Positions 1 to 19,663 of a DNA stretch of 64,000 nt are shown here, one piece after another. The notes below the pieces were generated by a model. It was not told the origin of the DNA, ran no database searches, and worked only from the letters and a program-made list of their open reading frames with translations. This DNA is from Clusia tigrina. Lineage: Eukaryota; Arthropoda; Insecta; Diptera; Clusiidae. A program made the translations under genes and the position numbers. How positions within the stretch are numbered: position 1 is the first letter of the stretch; each line of letters begins with the position of its first letter. The DNA lies in the NCBI GenBank assembly GCA_920105625.2, contig OV050032.1:10001629-10065628 (forward strand), read 5' to 3'.

Positions 1-781
1 CTGGTAAGAAGTTCCTATTTGAATTTAACCGAGAAGTACGCAACTTGCAACTGCAGCAGAATCTGTTCATGTTACCGTTTCCGTTTTTATAGTGTGCGCC
101 GATAGGCTACGATAGGCAACGAGGTTTATCGGTGAGTACGAGTGTGTGTGAGTGTGTGCGTGTGTGGAGGCTTGCTCCATGCTTTTTGACCCATTCTCCT
201 GCTTCAGGTTGCGCTAGAACCGTCCACAAGAGACCCCTGTAGGCAACTGCGTACATCTTAGGCTGGGTTTTGTTGTCTTTTATCACTACAGTAAAGTATT
301 TTGCAAATAGCGCAAATAACAGTAATTATTAATTAATTGTTTGTAATTTTTGTGCTGTTGTTGTTTTCCTTTTCGGATTGGTAAACTTTTGATTTTGGTA
401 TTTGGCTTTCTAGTTGAAATTCGCAGATGCCCACTTCTCCTTGCGGATGGGAGGGCCATTTTGGTGTTTTTCTATATTTTCATATTCCTTCTCAGTTTCG
501 GTGTTTCAATGGTTCGATAAGTATTCCAATTGATAGGGCAGCTTAGCGTCTAGTGTGAGAAATAAGTAGCGAAAGAGACAGAGAGAGAGAGAGAGAAATA
601 TAGTAATATAGCTAAACAGACTGACAGGGTGAGTGAGTGGGACAAATACTCCATATTAATAAATAGTATTTGGAATGGGGTTTGCTGAGCGCTGCTTTCT
701 TTTACTATTTCTAAGATTTTTATGGTAGTTTTTAGAATGTTCAATTAACGTAAATTGCATGTATAAAGCTACTGCACATAA

Positions 782-987
<206 letters not shown>

Positions 988-2404
988 ACATAATATGAGT
1001 ATATGTACATTAAATAATAAATATTAAAATATAAAATATGTATATAATACGTGTATGCACCATGTTATGTGTTTATTATGGCTACAAATAGTTTCCTCTT
1101 TGGTTATTTGTGCTCGTACACTCGAAGGCCGCCGCACATACGCGCTACACTACTTGTTTAATGGTTCCTAAAGTAATGGTGTACTGCTTGTTGAGACTAC
1201 TTAATTACTGGTATTTACTTTGCAGCTTCTGAAAATGTTGGTGTTCGGTGTGGAACAATCATTAGATCACTACAATTACAAAATATTGCTTTTAGTTTCC
1301 TGTGTTATTGCTATTGTGTTGTTGATGGTGTTGCTTTTCGTAGCCATTATATATGTTTATATAATATAGTCTGCTGTTAACTAATTACTTTTTAATTTAA
1401 TTACTTTATTTGATTTCTTTGTGGAAATTTACTTGTCTCTAATTTAAGCAGTTTGAGCATGCTAATTTATTCAAATTTGTGTGCGTTTTACACATTTAGG
1501 CACAAAGGAAAAGTATTTGTTTTAGAATATTTGTCATGAATCCTTAAGAAACGAATGAGCATTCGAAATGAATGAAAAGAATGTGTTCGATTTGTTGGTG
1601 GTACGGTAAAAGCCAAAAGTTCTCAAAAGTATGTGCCAAGTGGGTGGGAACGAGAATTGTGTCACTTCTTTCAAGGATTTCAAAGATATCCACTTACAGC
1701 ATATATAATTATAGAAACACTGCCGATAACTGCTCCTACGGGCGCTATGCACTGCAATACTTAAAATACTAGAAGACGAAAAACAACTGCCTGCAGATTT
1801 TCAGTTTTTCGATGCTTTGCCATCTCACTTGCACCAGCACCACTGAAAAATTAGTAGTTAGATCTGTTGTACTGTAGCACTGCGCGATATAGTGCAGAGG
1901 CTCAATTCCAACCCACACACAGATTTTAAAGCACTTGGGTACTGGTAGTCGTAAAATACGGGTGATTTATCACACACTCCCTAAGTAACTTATAGGAGCA
2001 CACTTATAGGGCAGCAGATGAAGTAGGTGCAGAGAGCATAGAGACGGGATTAAAAATGCTCTGACGTTTCAAAAACACTGTCCTTGTTTATCATTAGTTG
2101 CCTATATGGATAGGTTTGTTTATCATTGGTGAACCAGAATTCTGAAGAAAATCATCCACACTACTACAGTTTTGCACAAGTGTAAGTGTGCGCAAAACAA
2201 GATTCATTCTCTGCTAGCGATGCGCTTCTTTCCTTTTAATCAAATGAACACATTTCGACCACAGAGTCTGTTTTATATCCACATAAATGAATTATAGATG
2301 ACAAAGGCTTCAGAGAGAGAAAGATAGGGAGAGGAAGCAAGAAAGAGAGAGAGAGAGAGAGAGGTGAGGATGAATACTGGCTAATTCTCTTGCGAAGCAT
2401 AGTG

Positions 2405-2500
2405 CCTAATTGGTCTTGCGAGGCATACCATGGCTAAGTAGGATTCGAATCAACGTCAGCATCTGTCATACAAACACGCTTACTACCAAGTATGGCAGGC
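2405..2500 (-). repeat. Possible tRNA-like (SINE) fragment
   Basis: Read on the minus strand, this stretch has a box-A-like TTGGTAGTAAGCGTG followed about 33 bases later by a box-B-like GATTCGAATCC. The spacing and order fit an internal RNA polymerase III promoter. There is no folded cloverleaf and I found no clear target-site duplication, so this is a weaker case than the element at 9842. Confidence 0.3.
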
Positions 2501-4974
2501 AGCTGCTTTAAATTTGAAAATGTTCACAAATTATAAATTACTCGCATTATTTTTGTTCATGTTTTCTATTATCCTTGGTCTTTACACTCTTTCTTTTGGC
2601 AGCTTTGTCCTTTTGGCTGATTTTCCTTTCAACCTTTGAGATCGCGAGAAATTTGTATTCATGAACCACAATGCCACAAAAAGCAGATCTGAAGAGCACT
2701 CCCTTTGTCAGTAAAGCGGAATTTTTGCCTTAATGAGTGCACAAAAAGGCGCTTTCTTGTGGCCCGAGATACGAGTGTCTTTTGAGAAAACTCACACTTT
2801 CTCAAGCGCACATCAAAACTTTCAGCTGGGGCAGGCAACCGCTGCGAATCTCGACGCAGCAGTTTAGCACTCCAACAGCATGCACTGAGGATGCACTTTG
2901 CTAACACGCCATGTCTCAAGGGTTGGGTTGGGTTGTGGCGTCGTTAAAACCCAGCAATTCAGTGAATTGAAACACATTTTCAGAGCGCACATACACGCAC
3001 ACACACACACACACACAGCATACTAGCTAACATTTCCATGTACAGCAGCAGGTGAGATGATGACCTCTGTGCGGCGTGTTGATATTCCTTGAAAATTATA
3101 TCTCTGAAATTAGCAAATAATCTCATTTTGTTTCGAACGTTTCTTGGACCTTGTAATGCATCCGATCAGTGTCGATATACAATACACTCCAAGTAATTGG
3201 AAAGACATGATTGGTCTGCATTTGTATACAAATCAATTAATTTATTTAATTATTAATTGTATATAATCAATTAATAATTAACTGAAGTGGAACAGGACTT
3301 TCTCTCAATTTCTGCAATAGCTTTGAAGTTGATTTCTATTGAGAAAAGATGAATGGACTGGAACTACCGATGAAATTTTTTGCAGATCAGCCTGGAAATG
3401 CGTTAAATAAGTCGGTCATACCTCTCACATTCTCCTAAAATCCTTCTCCTGCGACGAACAATCTCCCAAACAGTACCGACAGAATACTCGCTCCCTCTTC
3501 TGCCTACTTCCCTATTAATACACTGAAATTCTTATATTGAGACACATAGTCAAAGCATTGAGAACATGTTCACACATCACATGGGTGCGAGGGTGCGAGG
3601 GTTTGCTTGTTACGAATTTTGACTGGTTAGTTTTGACGTGGCTTCGAGCACCCAAGCAAAGTAAATACACACTTTCTTCTCGCTGCCCAAGCGTTTGCTT
3701 CATGTGAGTGGATAACCGTGCAGTAGGAAATCAGTGCGAACTACAGTGGGGCACAAGCATTCATCTGAGACTTAGGGTACTGGAGCATATGACCACTTCG
3801 CCACTTTCATATTTATGTATCCGATTGTGTGGGGTTTAAGGGGTCAACTTGGCTATTATGGGGAACATTCCAATTGTCGATTATGAATTGAAATAGCATG
3901 CATTAGTGTCAATTATGATAATCACGATTATAAATGGCAAACACTGTAGGTAGATTTCAATTGTACATTCTTAATTGCTGATCGATCGATCGATCAATTG
4001 CAAAATGGCAAATCATTACATTAATATTAAATTTTAGTTTTAGAATGTTTTTGCAAGCGCCTTATCCTAATTACGAGCTAATTTCTAATCACTACCACTA
4101 AATCTACGTAATCGTCGGATTTCAGAACTCCCGATCGTTTCGAGAATAATAAAAATGAAATATAAATCATAATGGCAGATCAAAAAGATCTCCAACTGCT
4201 CTTCCTTTAATTCGTCGCTTAATTTATCTATAAAAATTCACTTTACGAATAAACTTATTTGAATGTTTTTGTTATTTCATATTTTGAGAATTATGTACGT
4301 AAATATTTGTATATGTGATAACAAACATTATTTTAAAAATATAAATTTTTTTACTAAAAATACTCAACAATTTTCAGTTGAAACCATTTTGTGCTTCTTT
4401 TTAATACTTAAATATTCCAATTTCAAAATTGTTTATATTTAATCTATACAATATATATAAATTTATGTATACATTATATGGTATGTATATTTTACTTGTA
4501 TGTACGTGTAAATGTTTAAAAAGAAATTACAAATTAAAACAATCAAAGTTCGGTTTTCGTTTCATATTTATTACTTGTAATGAATTGTAGGAAATAAATT
4601 TGTAGGAGTTCATGTTCATTTATTTGTTTTTTTTTCTTCTTCTATCGAGTCGGTGGCTTTATTCTAAATGACACAGAATTTTTTGTTTTTGTTGTTGGCT
4701 TTTTTTCTTTCTTGCTTTTATAGTTTGTTTGTTTTAATTATGCAACTCCACAATTGTTTACTAACAGAATGCATGGCTGTGCAGAGGGAGTACAGAAGGC
4801 GCAGCTCCCTAGCTACGGCACTGCTAAAAAGGGGGCGTTGAAAGTTGCCAGAATCATCAGCTAATTATGAGGAGCCACATTATTATAATGGTGGTCAAAA
4901 TAGCATCTTTCACACAATTTAACGGCCCAAGTAAAAAGGCAACTCATGCATAAAAAAACTATTTTTTAAAGTTT

Positions 4975-5880
4975 TATATATAAATAAATAAATACATAAA
5001 TATAAATAAAATTAGAGAATTTAAAATAAAATAAAGACAAGGGAATAAATAAAAAACACAGAAAAGTAAATTTTTAAAAATTATAAATAAATAACATATA
5101 CAAAAAAAATAAAATATACAAAAAAATAGACAAAATAAATAAATAAAAATAGTGAATTTAAAATTAAAAAAAAACACAATAAAAAATAAAATAAACACAA
5201 AAAAGAAAATTTTAAAAAATTATAAATAAAAAATATATAAAAAAAAAATAAATAAAATATACACAAAAAAAACAAAGAAACAAAATAAATAAATAAATAA
5301 AACTAGTGAATTTAAAATTAAAAAAACACAAAAAATAAAATAAACACGAAAAAGAAAATTTTTAAAAATTATAAATAAAAAGTATATAAAAAAAATAAAT
5401 AAAATATACAAAAAATAAACAAAGTAACAAAATAAATTTATTTATTTATTATTATAACTAATGGATTAAAATAAAATAAACATAAATAAATAAGATAATC
5501 ACAAAAAAGTTAATCTAAAAAAATAATAAATAATTAATATATACAAAAAAATAAATAAAATATACACAAATAAACAAAGTAACAAAATAAATAAATAAAA
5601 TGAATGAATTTTAAAATAACATAAAAACAAATAAATAAATAAAATAAACACAAATAAATAAATAAAATACAAACCAAAAATTTTATTTAAAAAAAAATAA
5701 ATATATACAAAAAATAAATATACTATATAAAAAATAACAAATGAATTTAAAATAAAATAAACATAAATAAAAAAAACACAAATAAATAAATAAAGTACAC
5801 ACAAAGAAATAAATAAAATGCACACAACGAAATAAATTTAAAAAAATAAATAAATAAACAAAACTAATACATAAATTTAA
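4975..5880. repeat. Degenerate A-rich tandem array, about 140-154 bp unit
   Basis: The landmark GAATTTAAAATWAAA recurs at about 5013, 5152, 5306, 5459, 5602 and 5741, giving a spacing of 139-154 bp. Between landmarks each copy carries the same order of blocks: an AAACACAAAAAAG-like block, ATTATAAATAAA and ACAAAATAAATAAATAAA. This makes it a roughly six-copy diverged tandem repeat and not plain low complexity. Leu/Phe/Ile-rich open frames on the minus strand come from the repeat. Confidence 0.75.
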
Positions 5881-6868
5881 AAATAGACTAAAAAATTAAA
5901 TTTATTTTTAAAAAATTTATACAAAAATATGTAAAAAAGAAAAACCAATGAATATAATAGAATATAATATAATAATAGAAGATATAATAATAATAGAATA
6001 TAATATAATAATAGAATATAATATAATAATAGAAGATAATATAAGAATAAATAATACAAAAATAAATCAAATAAACATTAAATGCTAAAATAAAACCAAT
6101 AAACAAATTTAGGATTAATGTATATACAAATAATAATAATAATTATAAAGAAAAAATAAAAGCTTGTGTTTATTTCATATTAAAAAAAAATAAATAATCA
6201 CCAATTAAGTAAAAAAATAAATAAATACCTATACAAAACCAATTAATATATACTATAATATTAATTATATATAATAAATATTTTATAATATATTAATTAA
6301 ATATAATATATGATAAACAATTTATCAAATATATGATCATAATTATATACAATATATGATAAAAACTTAATGAAATATATGAAAATAAAATATCAAAAAA
6401 TAAAAAATTAAATAAGGATAATTAAATTTAAAATTAAAGATATTAATTAAATGAAGATGTTAAGTAAATTAAATTAAATTCAAAAAGTAAATTAATATAT
6501 AAATTAATTAAATACGTACGTGAAATTGTGTAAAAAACGAGACAAAATTATATTGTAAAATGTATAATGGTAAAATATAAATATATATAAAAAAATAAAT
6601 AACTGACACGAAGGGAAGAGACGGAATTTTCAAGTGGCGCTAGTTTAAAGACTTTTGAACGTGATTGAATTCGAACGTGTGGAATAACAATTATGTATAA
6701 GATTATCCCCCAGCATCAAAGTGTCCATTAACCAGATATCCAGAACCTAAGCAAAACAGCAGAATACCGAAGCCGACAGAAGGCAAGGCATCGGCAAACC
6801 ACTCCAAAGTTGATCAGATGCCATAGATACGAGTGTAAGCATAGAGTACTCTATGGTGTAAGCCATTA
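5881..6868. other. AT-rich DNA without a gene
   Basis: Mostly A-rich and TA-rich sequence. The last 30 bases contain a perfect 16-bp palindrome (6840-6855, CATAGAGTACTCTATG) right beside the inverted-repeat element that follows. No coding signal was seen. Confidence 0.6.
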
Positions 6869-7568
6869 TGCCTTGATCACACCTGACGAGTAGAGTGGCG
6901 AGACAGTAGGATAACACTGGGCCGAGAGACCCAGTGTTATCCTATTTTACGTGTTCTACTACGTGGCGAGGCAGTTCAGTTTTGATGCAGTAATTGAATA
7001 AAGTGGATCGCGGAAGACGAAGTTTTGATCTCAAATTTTGTATTTAGTTTTTAACCTCAGCAACTCCATAGTCATTGATGTGCATTTCCTTTGCGATTAA
7101 AAGAAATGCAGCATCACACTTTTGCTTGTTTTTATAATCAATGAATGAAAAATTCCACAAGCATTCGTGGAGTTTATAATTTTAAATAAACTTAATAGTA
7201 TTAATAGTAATTAATTGTATCGTAATTCCACTTGCTACTCTCATTTTAATGCAAACGCAATGAGTACACGCAATATGTACACGAAATAAACTAAACAAAA
7301 TAGGACCAACAAAACGCGACCGAATGGCGAGTGACTATCGAGCGCGTATTCACATGTGACGAGCGAGTCAGTGAATCGCTGCGGGAGGGGCGAAGAGTGA
7401 AGCGGGCAAGTAATACTCGGCCCAGTAAACAAAATTAGTTTCTAGCGACTGTCTCGCGGGTTTGCTCGGCCGACGACTCGATCGACTACTCGGCACACTG
7501 TTTATACGGAACGAGCACTCGGCCGAGTTACTGTCTCGCCAATGTACTCGTTAGGTGTGATCAAGGCA
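6869..7568. mobile_element. MITE, 700 bp, PIF/Harbinger-like
   Basis: The left end reads TGCCTTGATCACACC and the right end is its reverse complement. The terminal inverted repeat runs about 40 bp with three mismatches and continues imperfectly inwards through GGCCGAG. The element is flanked on both sides by TTA (6866-6868 and 7569-7571), which fits the 3-bp TWA target duplication of the PIF/Harbinger superfamily. No transposase is encoded, so it is non-autonomous. The superfamily call rests only on the 3-bp duplication; the inverted-repeat structure itself is plain. Confidence 0.75.
6907..6944. repeat. 15-bp perfect hairpin inside the MITE
   Basis: Arms 6907-6921 and 6930-6944 (TAGGATAACACTGGG and its complement) are separated by an 8-base loop. 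It lies only in the left subterminal region of the element, so it is not part of the terminal repeat pairing. Confidence 0.9.
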
Positions 7569-7571
7569 TTA

Positions 7572-9831
7572 AGTTTCGTTAGTAGAGCAGCACTAGATTT
7601 TACTGAATGAATGGATATCACACTTTGGGAGACCAGGCTGCTGCGCTATTGCTGATGAGGATGATGGTGGTTAGTTCGATGAGGATGATGAAGAGTTAAC
7701 GGATTACAATTAAACAAATACATAAAGAATTAAATAAATAGAATGTGGGCCCGACGACGACTTTCGCCGATTTTGTCAAATTTGCGAGGCATTGAAATTT
7801 CACGTTTAGCTTTGCGTGTGGCAAACGTAGGCGTGGAAAGTGTGCAGAAAACAACAATTACCAATTCAATCAATAATTTCATGGTTTAGCAAGCAGTCGA
7901 GGTGGAGTGTACGGGTAGAACGAGTGTATGGGGGTCTGTCTGCAAGTAAAAATTAAGCGCCGAATACATGAAGTCGCAATGATTTTCTGCAAATAGCATA
8001 ATTACCTAACCTGAAGAGCGAGTCAGGTTTGTTTAAACTAAGTTTAAAGTATGTAAGAGATGTTGCAAACAAATGCGATTTTCGCTTTCTCTTTCGTTTT
8101 CGCCTTTTCTTCCTTTTTTTTTTTGTTTTTTGTTTTTTATCGAATTATATTATATATTCGTTTAATTTGTTATCGTACGTTTTCCTACGTGTAGATTTGC
8201 GTAAATGTTCATTCGTTGCACAATTATTGTATTTAAGGTTTAAAGATTAGTTAAAGTTTTCGTGTTTGCTTTTGTTTTTCGTTTTAGTTTCGTCTCAATT
8301 TGATAACTATATTTTTTCAATTTTAATAAGTTTCGTATAATCTCACATAGTCGTATTATGTAATTAGGCTAAATAGTTAGAATTAGTTTGGTATAATTTT
8401 TATTTTATTCCTTAAATTAATTTTTCTTATCTTGCACCCACATTCAATTGCATTAGGTATGAATTACACAAGAATATATGCATATGTATGTCGTATGTGT
8501 AGATATATCATTAATGTATATTATATATATATATATATTTTTTATTTTTTATTTTTTTATGCATGCACGTACTTAGTTCGGTATTATATATATATATACT
8601 ATATGTATATAGAATAGATTTCGTTAGACAACAACTAATTTTCAAAAAGATACTCTCATCACATTCCTGGATTTTACAATATTATATTTCATTTTTCGGT
8701 TTTTTTTTTGGTAATATTCAGTTTTACGTTCACCTTATTTAAAAAATAACAATGTATATTTCATTTAAATATTTATTTTTAATATTTGCTTGTAAATATA
8801 TCTCAGGTTTACATATATAGGTATGTGTATATAATATTATATAACATACACCGAGTTCTCAAGGGTGCGTACGCCATCAACCGCCACTGCTAGTCGTGCC
8901 TTTGCTGTCCCACCTGCCCGTACGCATGCGCACGCGTTGCACAAGAACGCAAAATATCCACTCGAATCTGAACGCATATTAATACACTCCGTAAATACTC
9001 GAAAATTCGTAAATCGTGTTCTAAGCCACGCTAAAATTTATTTGCTGTTTTTTTTTATATAATATTTGATTTTTTTGCTTTGAAATTTTTTTTTGTATTG
9101 AGCGTCAGTCTTGTTAAAAAAGTAAAAAAATTATTAAAAATATGTTTTAGAAGAAAAAAGAAAACTGTATGGCTTCGCTCTTTGTTCAATCGTAATATAT
9201 ATTATATATGTTTATATATATATAATATACTCGTATGTATATTTTTTCAAACACATATTTTGCATTTCTTCCGCAACGCACTCTGGTATTGGGAACTGCT
9301 GTTGCCCATTTTGACCTTCGCTGGCCTCATTATACACAGAGAGTTTCACGTTCGGTTAAGGCATTAACTGTTGCTGCTCAAGTTGGGACAAAAAAGTTCT
9401 GTGGGACGTCTTGCAGAGCTCTCCACCACTGCTCAACTGTATACTCCACCTTAAGCAGTGCAGAACTGCTCAAAATTACGAAACTCAACAATGCTGTGAA
9501 AATACGAGTATTGAGCTGCCCCCATGAGTCTAGTCTGTAAGCGCAGTTCGTTCTTAACGAATTCTACTCGTTTGTTTTGGAGCGGCAACTGAGAGACTAT
9601 ATCTTGCCCAGCTCGCCAGAATAACACCAACTAAGTAAGGTAAGAATTTGCATTGTTTTGAAAATATTCGATGAAATTTGAATGTAAGACATCTTATGGA
9701 AGTTTCTTTAACATGGACAATATTTGGATGTCACCTTGTTATCATAGTGTGTAGCTTAGATCACTTGGACGAGTAGTCATGGAAAATTAATGAAGCATAG
9801 GAAACAACAAATCTGTCGCGAGTGCAACATT
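7572..9831. other. AT-rich DNA, no gene proven
   Basis: No recognisable protein. One stretch on the minus strand (7886-7986) is a possible but unproven boule terminal exon; see findings. The rest has short TA runs and homopolymers. The open frames at 8865-9062 and 9235-9540 match nothing I know. Confidence 0.5.
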
Positions 9832-9841
9832 AATGTTGACA

Positions 9842-10011
9842 AGCTGGCCTCTGCGGTCGATTGGTAAGTATGCTGGACTCTCACCGTGGGGTCGCGGGTT
9901 CGAATCCTAAGAAAAATTCCTTCGTTCGAAAGCCTTAGTTGCTAGTAGTCAGTCCCCCAACCCCGACCAGATATATTTAATTACGGCGTAAGGTATACAA
10001 ATAATATCTAC
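9842..10011 (+). mobile_element. tRNA-derived SINE, 170 bp, with 10-bp target duplication
   Basis: The element is bracketed by perfect copies of AATGTTGACA (9832-9841 and 10012-10021). Its 5' part is tRNA-like: a box-A-like TGCGGTCGATTGG, then CTGGACTCTCACC resembling the anticodon arm of tRNA-Glu (CTC in the anticodon position), then a canonical box B, GGGTTCGAATCC. The T-stem and acceptor stem do not pair, so it is not a functional tRNA. An unrelated 3' body follows, ending in a short AT-rich tail. Box A, box B and a clean duplication together make a SINE insertion the best reading. The family is unknown to me. Confidence 0.75.
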
Positions 10012-10021
10012 AATGTTGACA

Positions 10022-12480
10022 TTCACAACCAGTAGGAACTTCTTCCCTAAACCTAAACGAGCAGCATTATTTTACAATGAGAAGGGGAACTTATTCCATA
10101 AACGTTAACGAGCAGCATTATTTTGCCAAGAGTAGATGGCGAATTGAAATTTAGCTGAAAACTTGAGTACGCATACATTTAACACTGGTGCGCGGGAGTT
10201 CAATTACTTGGAGCGTTTTGCAGCCCCGATTTTGAGCGTATTGTAAATAACTTCTACCAAAGAGTATACATATATAGAGATCGCATGATGAACTCAGTTA
10301 TTGTTGCATACACTCAGTGCATCTCGCTTCCCCTTGCCGCTCACCGATTTTCGTGAAATCGCTATCACTCCCATCACATAAAATTTTGAGTGCTTCAGTC
10401 GCTATGGTTCCATACTCTTTGCTACTACTCTCCTCCTCTATCCGCATTCATTCAGACGTTGTAAGGATTTGGAACTTCGTGTATATTTCTTTGCCAGTGT
10501 GTGCTGCCGCTTTTGACCGTGAAACACCCTGTATATATTATATTATATATATTGCATTTACCTTTATTGTATATAATTACATATTTATTTATGCATAACA
10601 ATAAATATTTATTATTTAAAATGTATATAATATACTCAAATGTGTTCACATGTAGAGATGTTCAAAAAAGTTACGTAAATTTTTTTTGTCAATTCAAATA
10701 TTTTGTTATTACTAATATTTTATTTAATAAATATATAATATATAATATATCTATATAATATTTCTCGTTTGTGTTCGTTACACGATAATATTGAATAATT
10801 TACGCCATCAAGATATTTTTAATAATTTCGAAATAATTTCTTTATATTATTCTAATTAATTACTTTATTTCCATTTATTTAATTACTTTAATCAATATTA
10901 TTTTGCGACATTAATGAGTATTTGTATATCGAAGGGAAAAAGAGTGGAAAGAGAGACGACATCTGAGTTAAATACAAAGTACATTTATAGTTTAAAAATA
11001 TATTGTAATTGTATTGTGTTTTGTTTTGTTTTCTTTTTTTCTTTGCTTCCGTTTATCGTAATTTCTTTATTTTAAAAATACTTTTTTATTGTTTTAATAT
11101 ATCTAATTTGACACAACCGTTTATATATACTTTTATTATTTCGTTTAACTTTTACTGTGTGACTATTTTGCAATGCTACTTTCACATAGTGCTATTTTAC
11201 GAGATATTTAATTTAAAAAAATTAAAAAAATTACAAACAAAATATAATAAAACAATAAATACTTTCGAATTGAACAAAATAAGTAACGTGTGGAGGGGGG
11301 TGAGTGAGAGGGATTTGTTAAGATGACTGCCGCGAAAATGTAAGAGCAAATACGCTAAACTACGTGATGACCAAATGAAGTGCCGTTACCACCTGGGTGT
11401 AAAATCCCCGATTCCACCATCTTTCAAATTAGGATATATTTGCACTTGTATAGAAAATAGTTCTTACCATCAGCAGCATATTGATTCGAATGCCCGGGTG
11501 TGTTTTATAATTGACAAACCTCAGAGATCGGTATACACTTTTACCAAATCTCCCCTTCATTACCTGTGGACTGGAATCTGCAACTTGCTTATTGTAGTGG
11601 TGTTTATGGTATTAGAATGGCAAAGCAGAAGCCTTTTATCTACAGATTAACGCATGAATTCTGAGCAGCCTCGAAGTATGCAACAATTTCGTTTTATCGT
11701 TTGGTACCGAAAAATGGAAAACGAGGAAAGTATTACGGAATATCACAAATACATCGCAAATCGTACATACAATTGCAGCTCAATTTACTAATAAATAACT
11801 ATTGGACCCGCAATTGAACAACTGGTACATACTCAGTATACCAGTGAGCCATGGAAGTTCACTGCAGCCAAAATTAGGTCAATTGTCTCTCAATTCATAC
11901 AGACTTTGGGGTTATGCGAATTATTGTCACAGAACTATATTTAACTATTTTGCAGGCTCGTTGTCATATTTTCCTTCTACATATTTGCTCGGCACAAAAT
12001 AAAAGCAAAAATATTTGATTAATGCGTGTATGATTTGGAAACGATAAATTATTGAATTGCTGCTTTGCTTGAAAACTTGCTTGACATTATTACAGGGTTT
12101 CCATAAATAGTAAATAAATGTAATAATAAATTAAACATAATGTAAATAACGGTACGTATTTATTTATTTAATAACTTCATCAATGTTAACAATCGTTTTC
12201 GAATTTCAGAACAGTGAACAAATATAAAAAAAAATGTATTAAAGAAAATTTAAAAATGTAGTAAATGAGTAATACAAAAGGTGTAGGATATTAAGAGTAA
12301 GTGTAATTTTATACAAGCCAATCATCAAGTCTCAAAGAATTGTAAAAGATCAATTTATAATTCATGTGAAGCAGTCATAAACTAAGTTTATAATATTAAC
12401 AAAAGTTAGTCCCGCTAAAAACAACATTACTTAAACCAACAATCAAATTAAATCAAACTATTTCGAAGATGAAATACGTT
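10022..12480. other. AT-rich DNA without a recognisable gene
   Basis: Open frames here (for example 11009-11326 and 11375-11650 on the plus strand) have AT-driven composition or no known similarity. No splice-site framework links them. Confidence 0.55.
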
Positions 12481-12822
12481 TTTTGTTTTACTGATTCGAT
12501 TGTTAATTAAAGTTACTTACATGCTATTTACGCCCCCAATCCCCCCGCGCAAACATTTTTAATTAAAGCCAAATTCAATGTGTGTCCAACAAAATCGGTC
12601 AGATTTTTGTCCCATGCAACAAACTACATTAAATCGGTCGTGTTCAGTGTTTTTGTTTTACTGATTCGATTGTTAATTAAAGTTACTTACATGCTATTTT
12701 CGCCGCCAATCCCCCCGCGCAAACATTTTTAATTAAAGCCAAATTCAATGTGTGTCCAACAAAATCGGTCAGATTTTTGTCCCATGCAACAAACTACATT
12801 AAATCGGTCGTGTTCTCAGTGT
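12481..12822. repeat. Tandem duplication of a 170-bp unit
   Basis: Copy 1 starts at 12481 and copy 2 at 12651. They differ by only about two substitutions (near 12530/12700) and a two-base insertion at the end, so the duplication is recent. The unit contains two ATCGGTC motifs. A polyadenylation-like AATAAATAG lies just after copy 2, which would fit the U3/R region of an LTR, but I could not find matching LTR ends. Confidence 0.9.

Positions 12823-19663
<6,841 letters not shown>

Noticed and set aside
7241..7432. Minus-strand frame with LHSSPLPQ, considered as a boule C-terminal exon
   Set aside because: It lies wholly inside the 6869-7568 MITE, and the phase and acceptor do not fit.
9846..9912. 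Functional tRNA gene
   Set aside because: Box B is canonical, but the T-stem and acceptor stem do not pair, and a 10-bp duplication flanks a longer element, so it was called a SINE.
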